Below, piece after piece: positions 33,717-44,101 of a stretch of 64,000 bases of DNA. Each line of letters begins with the position of its first letter. The first letter of the stretch is position 1. Both the position numbers and the translations under genes were made by a program. The notes beneath the pieces were generated by a model, which ran no database searches, was not told the DNA's origin, and was given only the letters and a program-made list of their open reading frames with translations. The DNA is from Areca catechu (Eukaryota; Streptophyta; Magnoliopsida; Arecales; Arecaceae), in contig CM038051.1 of assembly GCA_021397845.1 (NCBI GenBank), positions 12,741,827 to 12,805,826 of the forward strand, given 5' to 3'.

Positions 33717-35600
33717 CTACTTACTATCAGATTCTTCCTTAGGTACACTGATAGGTGTACTAGCACCATACCAAGAAGCAGGTTTAGGAGGTCTACTAGA
33801 GGATGCATGAGGTGGAGGTACTCTAGGATGGTGAGAAGTAGTAGGAGCCCTAGTGAAAATAGGAGGAGGATCATACAAGGGTCTATTCCTAGCAGTGACC
33901 TCCAAGGATCTAATAGTACCACAGATAGAAACCAACTCCATCCAGATTGCACCAAGCTGTTGTTCCATATCCTTGAGGCTTGTAGGTACCTTGTTCACTG
34001 CCTCTTTCATCTCACTGATTTCCTTTTGCATTGATATAAGTTCAGAAGCTTAAACATTGGCAAAGGCTTCAGCAGATCCTCTAAGTCTTCCAAACTCTGA
34101 CGTGATAATCCCAATGCCTCTAGTATAGTCATCTGCCATCTGTCTAGTTTTTGCAATTGTTCCCAATGTGCATTTGGCTTCATTTAATTCAGTTCTATAT
34201 TCATTTAAAGTTGCATCCACATATTTCAATATAGCTTCATAACTATAAGAGATACGGTCTAGGATTGGTTGAAGTTCTACTTGAGGTGCATATATTGAAG
34301 CTTCTATTACTTCAACCTTTCCTTGCAGATTTGTAACATGTTCTTCTAGCTGATTCAGTCTATTATCCACTGACTTTTTTAGATCACCAAAGAGAGAAGT
34401 GATTGTTCCTGTCAGTGTATCAGTCAAGGTTTTCATCTGTTCTTCAATTTGACTTTGAATGATTGGAGGATGTATAGCTGTCGGAGTGAAGTGTGGTAAA
34501 GGAATATCAGCTGCAGGCAAATCAAACTCGGGTGCAGGCATATCAAGATCAGAAAAAGGTACTCTAGTCTCCTCAAAAGTAGCAGCAGGCTCAGAAATAA
34601 GTGATTCAGGCTCAGGTACAGGCATAGTAGATATTCCAGCTTCAACTGTATCAGTGCCAGCAGGTTCTTCGTCTTCTTCTTCTTCTTCACTGCTTGAGCT
34701 GCCTATTGCCCTGACATTTGTCCCTTTCTTCCTCCAAACTCCTTCAACTTGGATGTAACACATTCTTTCTAGTGATTTGGAAGTGTAGACATATGTATGA
34801 TGTAGTTCAACTCCATCTTCACCTTCCAAATTTACTCTTTGAGACTTGAACAACAGGGTTAGCATCATTCCATAGGGTAAGCACGACTTGGCCTTTCTAA
34901 TTGTCTCCTTCATTTGCATAATTATAATGTAGGATAGATTTACATGAGTCTTCTCCATGATGAGTTCCATAAGGCATAAGTCTTTTTCACTCACCCAATC
35001 AAATCTTCCTGTCCTTTGCAAGAATATTCTGCAGATGGAATTATGTAGCAACCTCATTTCGAGAGACAATGTATTTGCAAAAACAGTTCCAATTCCACTA
35101 ATATCTTCTATGTTTAAGATTGTTCTTAAAGCCTTTTCTCTATTGTCAATCACTAGGAATTTCACTCCATCAGCAGGTAAGTCCAGTAGACCATGTAGAA
35201 ACTCTTCATTGACAATAATTCTTTTTCCTTTAATAGTAGACTCAACATGATTTGTTCCCAATCTCAGATTTTCATAAAAACTTCTAACAAGAGAGGGGTA
35301 AGTCTTTTCATTTAGGGAGCAAAACTTTCTCCATTTTTGATCTTCAATCAAATCATCGATTTTTAACCCAATCTCCTTAATAAACTCAAAGTTAATGCGA
35401 CGGCCAGAGATTATCGGTCTTGTGGACATCGAAGGGACTTGATTGGGAACAGTTGGAGCATCTCTTGCAGCTTCTTCCACAAGTTCCTCACTGTGAACAA
35501 TGGCAGTCGGCTCTTCTTGACGCCTTTTAGTCCTTCTTTCCCTTTCAACAGACGGAGCAGCCCTAATGGAGCGTTTCCCGGTAGCACGCTTTGGAGCCAT
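33717..35600 (-). pseudogene. Env-like ORF of a Sirevirus (plant transposon domain plus coiled coil), one internal stop
   Basis: A 628-codon frame on the minus strand, open except for TAA at 34050-34052. The first part is 516 residues and about 110 codons follow. Landmarks: a basic start (MAPKRATGKRS), a globular region with RRINFEFIKEIGL, VRSFYENLRLG and FLHGLLDLP that resembles the putative plant transposon protein domain, an acidic run (SSSSEEEEEDEEP, about residue 300), a Pro-rich spacer and a heptad-like coiled-coil stretch (KSVDNRLNQLEEHVTNLQGK). It ends with a Pro/Ser-rich tail. Such ORFs follow pol in Sireviruses. Their function is unknown, and env-like is a positional name, since I see no signal peptide or clear membrane span. 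It is far better preserved than the RT/RNase H beside it. Confidence 0.8.
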
Positions 35601-35766
35601 TGCTAGGAAAGAGGGAAAACTGAGAGATTGGAGAGCTTAGAATGGAGATGGGAATCTTTGGAGTAGGATCAGGAGAGGAACGAACCGTTATAGAAGATAG
35701 AATAGAGGTTAAACGGCTCGGAGAGGGGTTTATAACACAAAATAAAACACTTAAGCGTGAAATTCC

Positions 35767-35932
35767 AGTCGACTCGAATAGCCCTAGAAAGGCTCGAGTC
35801 AGCTCGCCCAGAACTCTCCCAAAACAATCAGAGAATCTAGTCGACTCAAAAATGCTCGAGTCGGCTATGCCAGAACACACTCAAAACTCTCAAAAAATCC
35901 AGTCGACTCGGCTTAAGAACCAGTCGACTCGA
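35767..35932. repeat. Six AGTCGACTCG-like motifs upstream of the env-like ORF
   Basis: AGTCGACTCGA-type motifs at 35767, 35797, 35839, 35859, 35901 and 35922, in the same orientation and spelling as ten copies in the LTR (32311-32591). The consensus approaches the palindrome CGAGTCGACTCG. Confidence 0.8.
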
Positions 35933-36084
35933 ACAGAAAAATTAAAGTTTTGGAAAATTTAAGCACAAACTAGAGAGATTTTGGAGAGAATTTCTAAGGA
36001 AATTAAGGCTCTATGAAATAGAATGAAGTCAGGAGGTTCTCTAGATAATGTTTCCTTAAATTTGAAGGAATTAGATTAGAGAAT

Positions 36085-37455
36085 TTAGAAAGGATCGCAA
36101 AGTCCTAATTCACTCCTATTTAGTTCAAACCTGTCTTGATTAAGTGGCTTAGTAAATATATCAGCTAATTGATTTTCAGTAAAAACAAAATCAAGCACTA
36201 TATTACCATTTGAAACATGATCTTTAATAAAATGATGTCTAATTTCAATGTGCTTGGTTCTAGAGTGTTGAATTGGATTCTTTGTCAAATTGATAGTACT
36301 TGTGTTATCATATTTAATTGGAATTTTAGATTGTGATACATCAAAGTCTTCTAGTTGTTGTTTAATCCATAACACTTGAGCACAATAACTACCAGCAACC
36401 ACATACTCAGCCTCAGATATGGACAAGGCTACGGAGTTTTGCTTCTTACAGTGCCAAAATCCTAGAAATTGGCATGTACCGCTAGTACTTTTTCTATTTA
36501 CTTTACAACCAGCATAGTCAGCATTAGAGAATCCAATCAAATTCAAGGTAGAATGTTTAGAATACCAAATTCTTAAATTACTTGTTCATTTCAGGTATTT
36601 GATTATTCTTTTGACAGCAAGCATATGTGTTTCTTTTGGTGATGACTGAAATCTAGCACATACACATATACTATATAAAATGTCAGGTCTACTTGCAGTC
36701 AAATACAATAAGGATCTGATCATACCTCTATATAGCTTTTGATCAATATTGGATCCATTTTCATCTTTGTCCAATCTACAAGCTGGGCTCATGGGTGTGC
36801 TCATTGATTTGCTACTCTCCATACCAAACTTTTTGATAATTTCTTTGATATATTTGGCTTGGTTGATGAAGATGCCTTCCTTTGTTTGTTTTACTTGAAG
36901 TCCAAGGAAGTAGTAGAGTTCGCCCATTAAGCTCATTTCAAATTCTCCCTGCATAAGCTTAGCAAATTATTTACAAAGAGATTCGTTAGTTGTACCAAAA
37001 ATGATATCATCAACATATATTTGTACAACTAAGTTGTCATTATTCTTCTTTTTGATAAACAAGATTTTGTCTACATTTCCTCTTGAAAAATTATTTTCAA
37101 TTAAGAAAGTGCTAAGTCTATCATATCAGGCTCTAGGTACTTATTTCAAACCATATAATGCTTTATTTAATTTAAATACATTGTTTGGAAAAGTGTGATT
37201 TTCAAAACCTGGTGGTTGTTCCACAAAAACTTGTTCAGAGATAAAATCATTAAGAAATGCACTTTTTACATCCATTTGAAAAAGTTTAAAATTCATGTAG
37301 CAAACAAATGCAAGTAGTAATTTAATGGCTTCTAGTCTTGCTACGGGTACATAAGTTTCATCAAAATCAATATCTTCTTCTTGGTTATATCCCTTAGCCA
37401 TTAATCTAGCTTTGTTTCTAATAATATTTCCTTGCTCATCTAATTTATTCCTCAT
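36085..37455 (-). pseudogene. Sirevirus reverse transcriptase and RNase H (decayed, N-terminally truncated)
   Basis: Copia pol C-terminal half. It starts inside RT at RNKLDEQGN, followed by RLMAKGYNQEE, ETYVPVARLEAIKLLLAF, QMDVKSAFLN, EQVFVEQPPGFE and ALYGLK. The catalytic YVDD lies near 37003-37017, followed by GELYYFLGLQVKQ. RNase H follows with SNADYAGCKVNRKSTSGTC, SISEAEYVVAG and ADIFTKPL. At least four in-frame stops interrupt it, for example after ALYGLK and after NESLCK, so no functional enzyme is made. Protease, integrase and the RT N-terminus are lost at the 37455 junction. Confidence 0.88.
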
Positions 37456-38531
37456 CGAAGTCGAGCCAGGCTCTCCCTGCTCTTTCGCTAGGTGGCACCC
37501 CCAGATGGGTCCACCTCGATCGAGGTCGAGCTGGCCTCTGCCACTTCGTCAGGTGTCGACCCAGGTGGGCTCCATCTCGATCGGAGTGGCCCTGCATCTG
37601 CTCCTTCACCAGGTGGCGCCTCTAGATGGGCCCACCTTGCCAAAGTCGAGCCAGGCTCCCCTACTCCTTCGCCAGGTGGCACCCCCAGACGGGTCCACCT
37701 CGGCTGAAGTTGGCCCTCTCTGCGGAGCATGGAAGGACCAAGGGCACGAGCCCTGAGGAAGTTGCTGAGGACGGCGCGCACAGGCGTCGCATCCAGTACG
37801 GTGTCCCCAGGCTTGTAACGATGCGCGGAACCTCATTGGCACCAATTTAGAAGGGGCACCCTGCTCGAGGTACCGAACCCAGCATCTGGTAACCCGGTAC
37901 TCCAAAAAGGGAGGGCCACGATCAACGCCTCAGGCCCGAGGGCACCTTCGCAAGGATCGGGACCCCGCCAGGTTCCTCCTTTCGTGACTGCACGACAAAC
38001 GAGACCAGCTCATCACTTAACTCCTGACCGTTAGGGGGATGACCTAGGAGAATGGTCGCTAAGCTTCGCTGACCTCTAGAACCCCTCGGAGGAGGTATCG
38101 AGGCACGAACGTATCCAGTGACCGGCGACCTAACAAGGAACACCAGGGACAAGAAGGAAGGTAAGCAATCGAGAGGGCAAGCACGCGCACAAGAAGAGGA
38201 GGCGATCCTAAGACAGAAACTTGGGAGGAACTCGCAGGACCAAGTTCAACGAGCCCGATTGTAGAAACCAGAGCACCGATCCCTCTCATTCTCATTCTTC
38301 TTCTCATCAAAGATTCCTCTAAGCATGGAAGCCCAACAGGTTTTCACCTTAGTGAATCTGTTCCACTTTACCGCTCTCTAACTTGACTGTCGGAGTACCC
38401 CCATCGAGATCCCCGGCCCGGGTCTCTAATTTCATTTTTGCAGGTCCGGGAGCATCGGGATTTCGTAGCATAGGGGACCGCAGTCCGGCGCCAATTCACA
38501 CCTACAGGCCATAGCGATAAGGTCGGCAACA
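37450..38531 (+). repeat. 5' LTR (truncated) of the pol-less Gypsy element
   Basis: Matches the 3' LTR from within its tandem array through GGTGTCCCCAGGCTTGTAACG, GACCGTTAGGGGGATGACC and TTTTTGCAGGTCCGG to GGCAACA. The TGATATGG start and about 0.9 kb of the array are missing; the left end directly abuts Sirevirus pol. Confidence 0.88.
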
Positions 38532-38533
38532 TA

Positions 38534-38553
38534 TTGGCGCACCAGGAAGGGGG
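38534..38553 (+). other. Primer-binding-site-like sequence of the Gypsy element
   Basis: TTGGCGCACCAGGAAGGGGG, two bases after the LTR end. The third Gypsy copy has TTGGCATGCCAGGTAGGGGG at the same place (60703), which supports the assignment. I do not assign the tRNA. Confidence 0.65.
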
Positions 38554-38610
38554 ACGAGGCCCCTAGACGAGTAAGCCCCCCTCGAGCCCGAGAGTAGCTC
38601 GATTCCAAGT

Positions 38611-39042
38611 ATGGTGGTGACTCGCGGATGTGAAGCCTCCACCAGCCGGGCGGGGGAGGTTCCCTTTCCCCCAGGCCCCCGTAGCCCAGAAAGGGAACTC
38701 CCCGCTCCTCCTGTTCCACCTCCTCTGCTGCCCTCGGTGGACAGTCAGTGTGCTGCCATTGTCCGACAATTGCAGACACTGACCATGGCCGTAAGGCAGC
38801 TGTAGCATCAGCAGCGCTCTCTGGTGACTCAACCCCAGCCAAGGACCTCTGCGGCCCAAGCCACGGGCCCTCGCAAAAGCCTACGCTCCATCCAGGGCAG
38901 GCCATCCCGCCTGCGGGCAACAACCAATCCCCGGAGCTCAATTCGGAGGATGTCCCGGCGACCTAAGTCCTGGTGCCAAAGATTTTCAAGGTGCAAGCCA
39001 GAAGCACCAGGAGTTCCTTCCCAAAGCATGAAGGCCCCCTGA
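38611..39042 (+). pseudogene. Gypsy gag N-terminal remnant
   Basis: Starts MVVTRGCEASTS and runs with a Pro-rich stretch to AIVRQLQTLTMAVRQL, then a stop and a further open stretch to 39042. It aligns in layout with the gag start of the copy at 60769 (MVTTRAREASS, PPSPPLTDPQ, QQVHAL). The gag core and zinc knuckle are absent, so it is a stub. Confidence 0.7.
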
Positions 39043-39324
39043 TCTTTGTTCCAAACTGAGGGCCCAAGTCAAGCTGCAAGTTGGAGTTATAGGCTTTGGA
39101 CTCCCACAAAAGACAACAACAAGCAACAATGTAACAACCAAGCACAACACCAGCAAGCAGCAAAAAGAAAGTTTAATGAAATAGCGAAGGAAGGTAAACT
39201 TTCATTTCTAATGAAAGATTTCTTACAAGAAGAAGGGTCCCGACAGATCGGGTGATCCAGAAAAAACAAAAAGAAAAATCCCTATGCTAAAGTACAAAAT
39301 GGAGGATCCGAAGTCATTCTGTTA

Positions 39325-41539
39325 TTACCGGTCCCTCCTTCGGCTTGGAGGCCTCCGCACCGCCGGTCGCATCCTCAGAAGGCTGCTTGGGAGCCTCCTC
39401 GCCAGCGGCCTCCGGCGCTGCTCCTCCTCCCTGAGGCTACCCCTGGGGCCGCCAAGAATGACCCCGGTCAGGTCGAGCTCGGGAAACTGGGCAGCCACCT
39501 TTTTCCGGCAGACCCTGAAGCCCTTCAAGAAGGAATCCACGGCAGCCTCATGCATCTCCTTTTAGAACTCTTCGGAGGCCCGAAACTTTGGCACGGCCTC
39601 CTAAGTCTCCTTCCGCGAGACCGCCAGCAGCCCGTTGACATAGGAGGTCTTCTCGTTGGCCGCCACCAACTCTTTTAGGACCTCCTCAATCCAGCACTCC
39701 AGTGATCGAGACTGCCCCGTGAAGCGAGAGATCTCGGCCGCGTCGTCTTCAGCCCGGCGCTGACTCGAGATCCTCTCCTAAGAAAGAGAGGACTCGAGTT
39801 CCCTGACCCGACCTTCGGAATGGGCCAGGTCCTCCTGGAGGGTCTCATTCCTCCCCCTCAGCTCATGGCCCTTGTCCATGAGATCCTTCACGTCGGCTGC
39901 CAGCTTGCCCAGCTTCCACTCCTTCTCAACCTCCTTTGCCAAGGTGGAGAGGAAGTTTCGAAGTAGAAGCACGTCGGTCCTGATCTGCGTTAGAGGAAGA
40001 GTTGAGGGTTTAGGAGGACCCAGCTGGAACATTAAAAGGAAGGGCTGGATGATTACCATAAAGAGCAGGGGGAGGACCCAAGCAGGGCATCTGCATAGTC
40101 CCGGCCGCCCCTCAGGCGGCTGTCCCGGGGCTGCGCCGCGAACTCCATCATTTTCTCCGCGAGACCCTAGTCATGGATGACGGAGGAGCCCCCGTTGAGG
40201 ATGGGCGGTACAGGCTGAGGCTCGGGAGGGGACTGAGCTGGAGTCCCCCCGCTGGGCGGAGCTACGATTGAAGGCGCGGTCGTCGATGCAACCATCAACG
40301 CCGCCGCTGGCATGGCAGCTGGTGCAGCAACAATAGGGGGAGGTGCCGGTCGCCCTACCTCCCTGCCCCTGTCAATCTCGACGATGTCCGCAACGGGTGT
40401 CTACTGCTAAGATGGCCTGGGAGCCAGATCCGTCGCCCTGGGCCCAGCAGAAGCAGGAGTGGGCCTAGCCGCCTGGCCCATCTCCGTTCGGGCCCTCTTC
40501 GGGGGAGCCTCCTGGGCTCCTTCAGGGGCGTTCCTCTTCTGGGCCCCTTCCATCAAGCTTTCAATGGAGAACTTCATCCCTGGAGAAAGGAGAGGCCAGA
40601 ACGTCAGGTGGTCCAGTAAAAAAAAAAAAAGAAGAAAGAAGAAGAAAAAGAAAAAAGAGGGGAAAAGAAGAGCAGAGGCCCACCAATCATCCGTATTGGG
40701 CTGATCCCTGCCTCGAACAAGTTCTGCTCTGAGAGCAGAACATCAAGGGAAGGGACTACGTCGCCCAGTAACTAGGAGTAGACCTCCTGATTCGCCGGCT
40801 CGACCTGAGAATTATGGTTCGGAGATCGATCCGGCTCACTCCAGGCCCAGTCGACATCCCTGACCGAAGCAAAGAAGAACCAGTTCTTCCACCCCTTGTT
40901 CGATGTGGGGAGGTCGAATCGGAGGCACCTAGGCCGGGAAGAAAGGTACGTACCACCAGCCGTCATCGGTGGAGTACCGCTTTAGGGTGAAAAGGGCCAT
41001 GAACAGTGAAAAATGGGCAACGAACTCGTGAAAGTGGCAGAAAACTATGAAGGCAAAGATGACCCTGATGGCATTAGGAGCCAACTGGGCTGGAACGAGT
41101 CGGAAATGGCTAAGGATAGAAAGAATAGATGGAGGGAAAAACGAAGACCCCCGACATGGAAGTCTTCGTAGAAGGTGATTCTGCCAGGGCCGCTGGAAGT
41201 CACCCGATCCCTCGGCCCTGGGATTGAAAGCTAAATGGAGTCCGGGACCCCATATGTGTCCCGGATCCAGGAAAGGTCATTTCCGGTCATCGTCGAAACG
41301 AAGCCGGAGGGACCGGAAGAAGTCTCTGCCACCGGAGGGGGAAGGGCAGAGTCAGGAACAGCAGGAATGGTGAGAGGAGCCCTAGGGACTCCGATGGTTA
41401 TGTCGCCCGGTCGCAACCGCCGCCGGACGTCGATGGGAAGGTCATCCTCCGAAGAGGAGGATGATGGAGTCCTCAGCCAAGACGGACTGGCCTCGTCCGG
41501 GTTAGAAGAAGAGTACTGATGACAACCCGAGGGAGCCAT
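39325..41539 (-). pseudogene. Antisense ORF of a Tat-type Gypsy element (Transposase_28 / 'putative gypsy type transposon' domain), decayed
   Basis: Runs opposite to the LTRs. Start MAPSGCHQYSSSN at 41539, then a Ser/acidic stretch and PIDVRRRLRPGD. After a frameshift near 41235 it reads LHLAFNP, SILSILSHFRLVPAQLAPNA, RVIFAFIVFCHFHEF and LFTLKRYSTDDGWWYVPF (41228-40931). After another break it reads FDLPTSNKGWKNWFFFASV (from about 40920), the hallmark of the domain. A coiled-coil stretch (KLAADVKDLMDKGHELRGRN, about 39850-39910) and SFLKGFRVCRKKVAAQFPELDL (about 39470-39540) close it. Frameshifts and stops rule out a working protein. Known plant Tat elements (Grande, Retand) carry such antisense ORFs; the match here is by motif reading, not a search. 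Confidence 0.72.
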
Positions 41540-42020
41540 CGAGATAAAGAAGGAAAAGGAAAGCCCAGTTCGGGAGGACAAAGAAGGAGCAGATGAAAGA
41601 AATAGGGGTCGCAGGGCACTCATCGGGATATTGTGGCAGAAGAATGGCGACCCGAGAGAAGAAGAGGGACTGCTGCAACCGCCGGCGAGGTGTGGAAAGC
41701 CAAAAGACCTCATTTCCGGAAAGTCTCCTCTCTTTTCAAACCAATCAACAGCGGTCGTATAGCTCCCTTTTTCACCAACGCCATTGGATGAGCACCACGT
41801 GTGAAGACGCCCGATGACGACACTTCAGTTTATGGGAAATCGCCTCGAGTTTAGCATGACGTAATTATGATCCACTGAACACACGGATGTGGCGCCTACG
41901 CATTGGACCTCGGGCATAACGGGCAGAGCGGTAGCGATCTCAACATTTATTGCACAGGATTTTTGTCCTCCCACGTCATCTCCGAATTAACTCCCCACGT
42001 CCCTGCAGCGGCACTCTGAT

Positions 42021-42043
42021 GGGACTTGGGAGCGGGGGGCAAC
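42021..42043 (+). other. Polypurine tract of the Gypsy element
   Basis: GGGACTTGGGAGCGGGGGGC then AAC immediately before the 3' LTR start TGATATGG at 42044. Confidence 0.6.
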
Positions 42044-44101
42044 TGATATGGCAACATCGCTGATGTGGAGTATGCGTCAGATCCAGCTGGCCACTAGGCA
42101 GTACCACACGGGGTCATTTTCGGGCTCTCCTGCCATGTAGCTCGGCTGGCGGTCAAGCCGACCTCTGGGCCGAGCTCGGCACCTCTGCCACTTCGCCAGG
42201 TGTCGACCCAGGTGGGGTCCACCTCGGTCGGAGTGGCCCTATCTCTGCTCCTTCGCCAGGTGGCACCCCTAGATGGGTCCACCTCGGTCGAGGTCGAGCT
42301 GGCCTCTGCCACTTCACCAGGTGTTGACCCAGGCGGGGTCCACCTCGATCGGAGTGGCCCTGCCTCTGCTCCTTCGCTAGGTGGCGCCCCTATATGGGCC
42401 CACCTCGTCGAAGTTGAGCCAGGCTGTCCCTGCTCCTTCGCCAGGTGGCACTCCCAGATGGGTCCACCTCGGCTGAGGTTGAGCTGGCCTCTGCCACTTC
42501 ACCAGGTGTCGACCCAGGCGAGGTCCACCTCGGCCGAAGTGGCCCTGCCTCTGCTCCTTCACCAGGTGGCGCCCCCAGATGGGTCCACCTCGGTCGAGGT
42601 CGAGCTGGCCTCTGCTATTTCGCCAGGTGGTGCCCCTAGATGGGCCCACCTCGCCGAAGTCGAGCCAGGCTCCCCCTGCTCCTTCACCAGGTGGCGCCCC
42701 CAGATGGGTCCATCTCGGTCGAGGTCGAGCTGGCCTCTGCCACTTCGCCAAGTGTTGACCCAGGCGAGGTCCACCTTGGCCGGAGTGGCCTTGCCTCTGC
42801 TCCTTTGCCAGGTGGCACCCCCAGATGGGCCCACCTCATCGAAGTCGAGCCAGGCTCCCCCTGCTCCTTCGCCAGGTGGCACCCCCAGATGGGTCCACCT
42901 CGACCGAGATCGAGCTGGCCTCTGCCACTTCGTCAAGTATCGACCCTAGCAGGGTCCACCTCAACCGGAGTGGCCCTGCCTCTGCTCCTTTGCTAGGTGG
43001 CGCCCCCAGATGGGCCCACCTCGCCGAAGTCAAGCTAGGCTCTCCTTGCTCCTTTGCCAGGTGGCACCCCCAGATGGGTCCACCTCGGCCGAGGTTGAGC
43101 TGGCCTCTGTCACTTCGCCAGGTGTCGACCTAGACGGGGTCCACCTTGACCGGAGTGGCCCTGCCTTTGCTCCTTCGCCAGGTAGTGCCCCCAGATGGGC
43201 CCACCTCGTCGAAGTCGAGCCAGGCTTCCCCTGCTCCTTCGCCAGGTGGCACCCCCAGACGGGTCCACCTCGACCGAAGTCAGCCCTCTCTACGGAGCAT
43301 GGAAGGACCGAGGGCGTGCGCCTCGAGGAAGCTACTGAGGACGGCGCGCACAGGCGGTGCATCCAGTACGGTGTCCCCAGGCTTGTAACGGTGCGCGGAA
43401 TCTCATTGGCACCAGTTTAGAAGGGGTACCCTGCCCGAGGTACCGAACCTAGCGTCCGGTAACCCGGTACTTCAAAAAGGGAGGGCCACAGTCAACGCCT
43501 CATGCCCGAGGGCACCTTCGCAAGGATCGGGACCCCGCCAGGTTCCCTCTTTCATGACTGCACAACAGACAAGACCGGCTCACCACTTAACTCCTGACCG
43601 TTAGGGGGATGACCTAGGAGAACGGTCGCTAAGCTTTGCTGAGCTCCATAACCCCCCAAGGGAGGTATTGAGGCACGAATGTATTCAGCGGCCGGTGACC
43701 TAAAAAGGAACACCAGGGGCAAGAAGGATGGTAAGCAATGGAGAGGGCAAGCACGCGCACAAGAAGAGGAGGCGATCCTAAGACAGAAGCTCGAGAGGAA
43801 CTCGCAGGACCGAGTTCAACGAGCCTGATTGCAGGAACCAGAGTGCCGATCCCTCTCGTTCTCATTCTTCTTCTCATCAAAGATTCCTTTATGCATGGAA
43901 GCCCAGCAGATTTCCGTCTTAGTGGATCTGTTCTACTTTACCGCTCTCTTACTTGACTGTTGGAGTACCCTCGTCGGGATCCCCGGCTTGGATCTCTAAC
44001 CTCGTTTTTGCAGGTCCGGGAATATCGGGATTCCGCGGCATAGGGGACCGCAGTCCGGTGCCAACTCACGGCTGCAGGCCACAGCGGTAAGGTTGGCAAC
44101 A
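42044..44101 (+). repeat. 3' LTR of the pol-less Gypsy element
   Basis: 2058 bp, TGATATGGCAAC at the start and GGTTGGCAACA at the end. About half of it (42.2-43.28 kb) is a minisatellite. The end sequences match the solo LTR at 14200-15755. Confidence 0.9.
42190..43285. repeat. Minisatellite of 60-64 bp subunits in a three-part higher-order pattern
   Basis: Subunits start at CCACCTCG (42219, 42279, 42340, 42400, 42464 and so on, about 17 in all). Three types alternate: one with GAGCTGGCCTCTGCCACTTC, one with GGAGTGGCCCTGCCTCTGCT and one with CGAAGTCGAGCCAGGCTCCC, giving a repeat of about 185 bp. A five-subunit remnant lies in the 5' LTR (37450-37715). Long open frames here are artefacts. Confidence 0.9.

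Larger units (their letters stand above)
31466..37455 (-). mobile_element. Sirevirus (Ty1/Copia) retrotransposon, 3' half
   Basis: Minus-strand order: RT and RNase H (37455-36085), env-like ORF (35600-33717), several polypurine tracts (33455-32940) and 3' LTR (32937-31466). This order, with an env-like ORF after RNase H and repeated AAAAAGGGGGAG tracts, is typical of Sireviruses (Maximus/SIRE clade). The upstream parts (5' LTR, gag, protease, integrase, start of RT) are missing. The copy ends abruptly at 37449-37455, where a truncated Gypsy LTR begins. Confidence 0.88.
37450..44101 (+). mobile_element. Ty3/Gypsy retrotransposon without pol, 5' LTR truncated
   Basis: 5' LTR fragment 37450-38531, primer-site-like TTGGCGCACC at 38534, gag start 38611, antisense ORF remnants 41539-39325, purine-rich tract 42021-42043 and 3' LTR 42044-44101. 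The LTRs are similar but clearly diverged (roughly 90% over the tract after the repeats), so the insertion is not recent. No protease, RT, RNase H or integrase motif is found in the 3.5 kb interior. Extra antisense ORFs between pol and the 3' LTR are known in the Tat lineage. Confidence 0.85.

Noticed and set aside
42200..43420. Open frame of 249 residues and several others
   Set aside because: Pure translation of the LTR minisatellite; all frames are open for the same reason and none is a known protein.
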